Assembly: GCA_900498215.1 (NCBI GenBank)
Contig: LR026962.1
Location: 1,974,680-2,034,183, forward strand
Source of the DNA: an uncultured Paludibacter sp.
GTDB taxonomy: Bacteria; Bacteroidota; Bacteroidia; Bacteroidales; Paludibacteraceae
Reading direction: 5' to 3'
DNA length: 59,504 bases
Positions 59,446 to 59,504 of this stretch are shown piece after piece. How positions within the stretch are numbered: position 1 is the first letter of the stretch; each line of letters begins with the position of its first letter. Under the pieces are notes generated by a model. The model saw only the letters and a program-made list of their open reading frames with translations, ran no database searches and had not been told where the DNA came from. The position numbers and the translations under genes were made by a program.

Positions 59446-59504
59446 ATGTTAAGACAGCAATTACAACAAAAACTTCAACAAAAACTATCGCCTGCTCAAA
59501 TTCA
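59446..59504 (+). CDS. rpoN: RNA polymerase sigma-54 factor, first codons only
   Basis: Nineteen codons are visible, MLRQQLQQKLQQKLSPAQI, before the window ends. The Gln/Leu-rich QQLQQKLQQKLSPAQIQ pattern is the start of sigma-54 region I, which binds activators and keeps the holoenzyme closed until ATP hydrolysis. The assignment rests on this short stretch alone and the rest of the gene is outside. It matters because a sigma-54-like promoter lies upstream of hsp20 in the same window. It is divergent from the DUF4268 gene. Confidence 0.8.
   Translation, partial: MLRQQLQQKLQQKLSPAQI

Overview
The window is AT-rich chromosomal DNA from a member of the phylum Bacteroidota, most likely the order Bacteroidales; the family cannot be fixed from the sequence alone. 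The evidence is: promoters with the Bacteroidota -7 element TAnnTTTG and no Shine-Dalgarno sites; a PorX/PorW pair of the type IX secretion system; a GldH-type lipoprotein next to a PSP1-domain protein and holB; an ornithine carbamoyltransferase of the N-succinylornithine type; a nucleoside kinase with a TGS domain; and several Bacteroidota-type outer-membrane barrels and lipoproteins. I see no rRNA, tRNA, CRISPR array, prophage or insertion sequence. Almost all of it is housekeeping chromosome.

Layout. 0-1.3 kb: 5' half of ppdK on the minus strand. 1.5-5.7 kb: a plus-strand operon panC-panD-hisH-tgt-lptF/G (pantothenate synthesis, a stand-alone HisH, tRNA queuosine exchange, LPS transport). 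5.7-7.3 kb: a gene-poor stretch with a possible small RNA, then an OmpA-family porin. 7.6-11.6 kb: gcvP facing a radical SAM/SPASM gene across a perfect hairpin. 11.7-19.1 kb: holB-ricT-gldH-trmB-mrp, a second OmpA-like protein, and fmt. 19.2-22.2 kb: an Lrp regulator diverging from cysK and an O-acetylhomoserine sulfhydrylase gene, a likely sulfur amino acid unit. 22.3-33.6 kb: minus-strand genes for a glycosyltransferase, a DUF3267 protein, purine nucleoside phosphorylase, LpxK, SppA, thioredoxin, Hsp20, an outer-membrane barrel, a TGS-nucleoside kinase, a CarboxypepD_reg-like protein and RecO. 33.7-41.7 kb: valS, a lipoprotein, a U32 protein, dusB and an M13 peptidase. 41.8-45.2 kb: a minus-strand arginine/purine-salvage run argF'-apt-argB-hydrolase-58-aa protein. 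45.4-51.1 kb: a barrel protein, then porW-porX as a tight two-gene unit. 51.3-54.7 kb: a small membrane protein, a CPBP protease, an RRM RNA-binding protein, and a HigB-like toxin with an HTH-ImmA/IrrE partner. 54.8-59.5 kb: proA, dnaG, two small genes, and the first codons of rpoN.

The most striking signal is a short GC-rich palindromic element that stands out from the AT-rich background. It occurs four times. One copy sits in frame inside valS and one, in the opposite orientation, in frame inside dnaG. Two more occupy the short gaps upstream of dnaG, where one supplies the stop codon of one gene and a false N-terminus for the next. This resembles an element that can insert into essential genes and be tolerated as an extra peptide. 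A second signal lies upstream of hsp20: a near-consensus sigma-54 promoter preceded by two copies of a ~28-bp direct repeat at distances typical of enhancer sites, in a window that also carries the start of rpoN.
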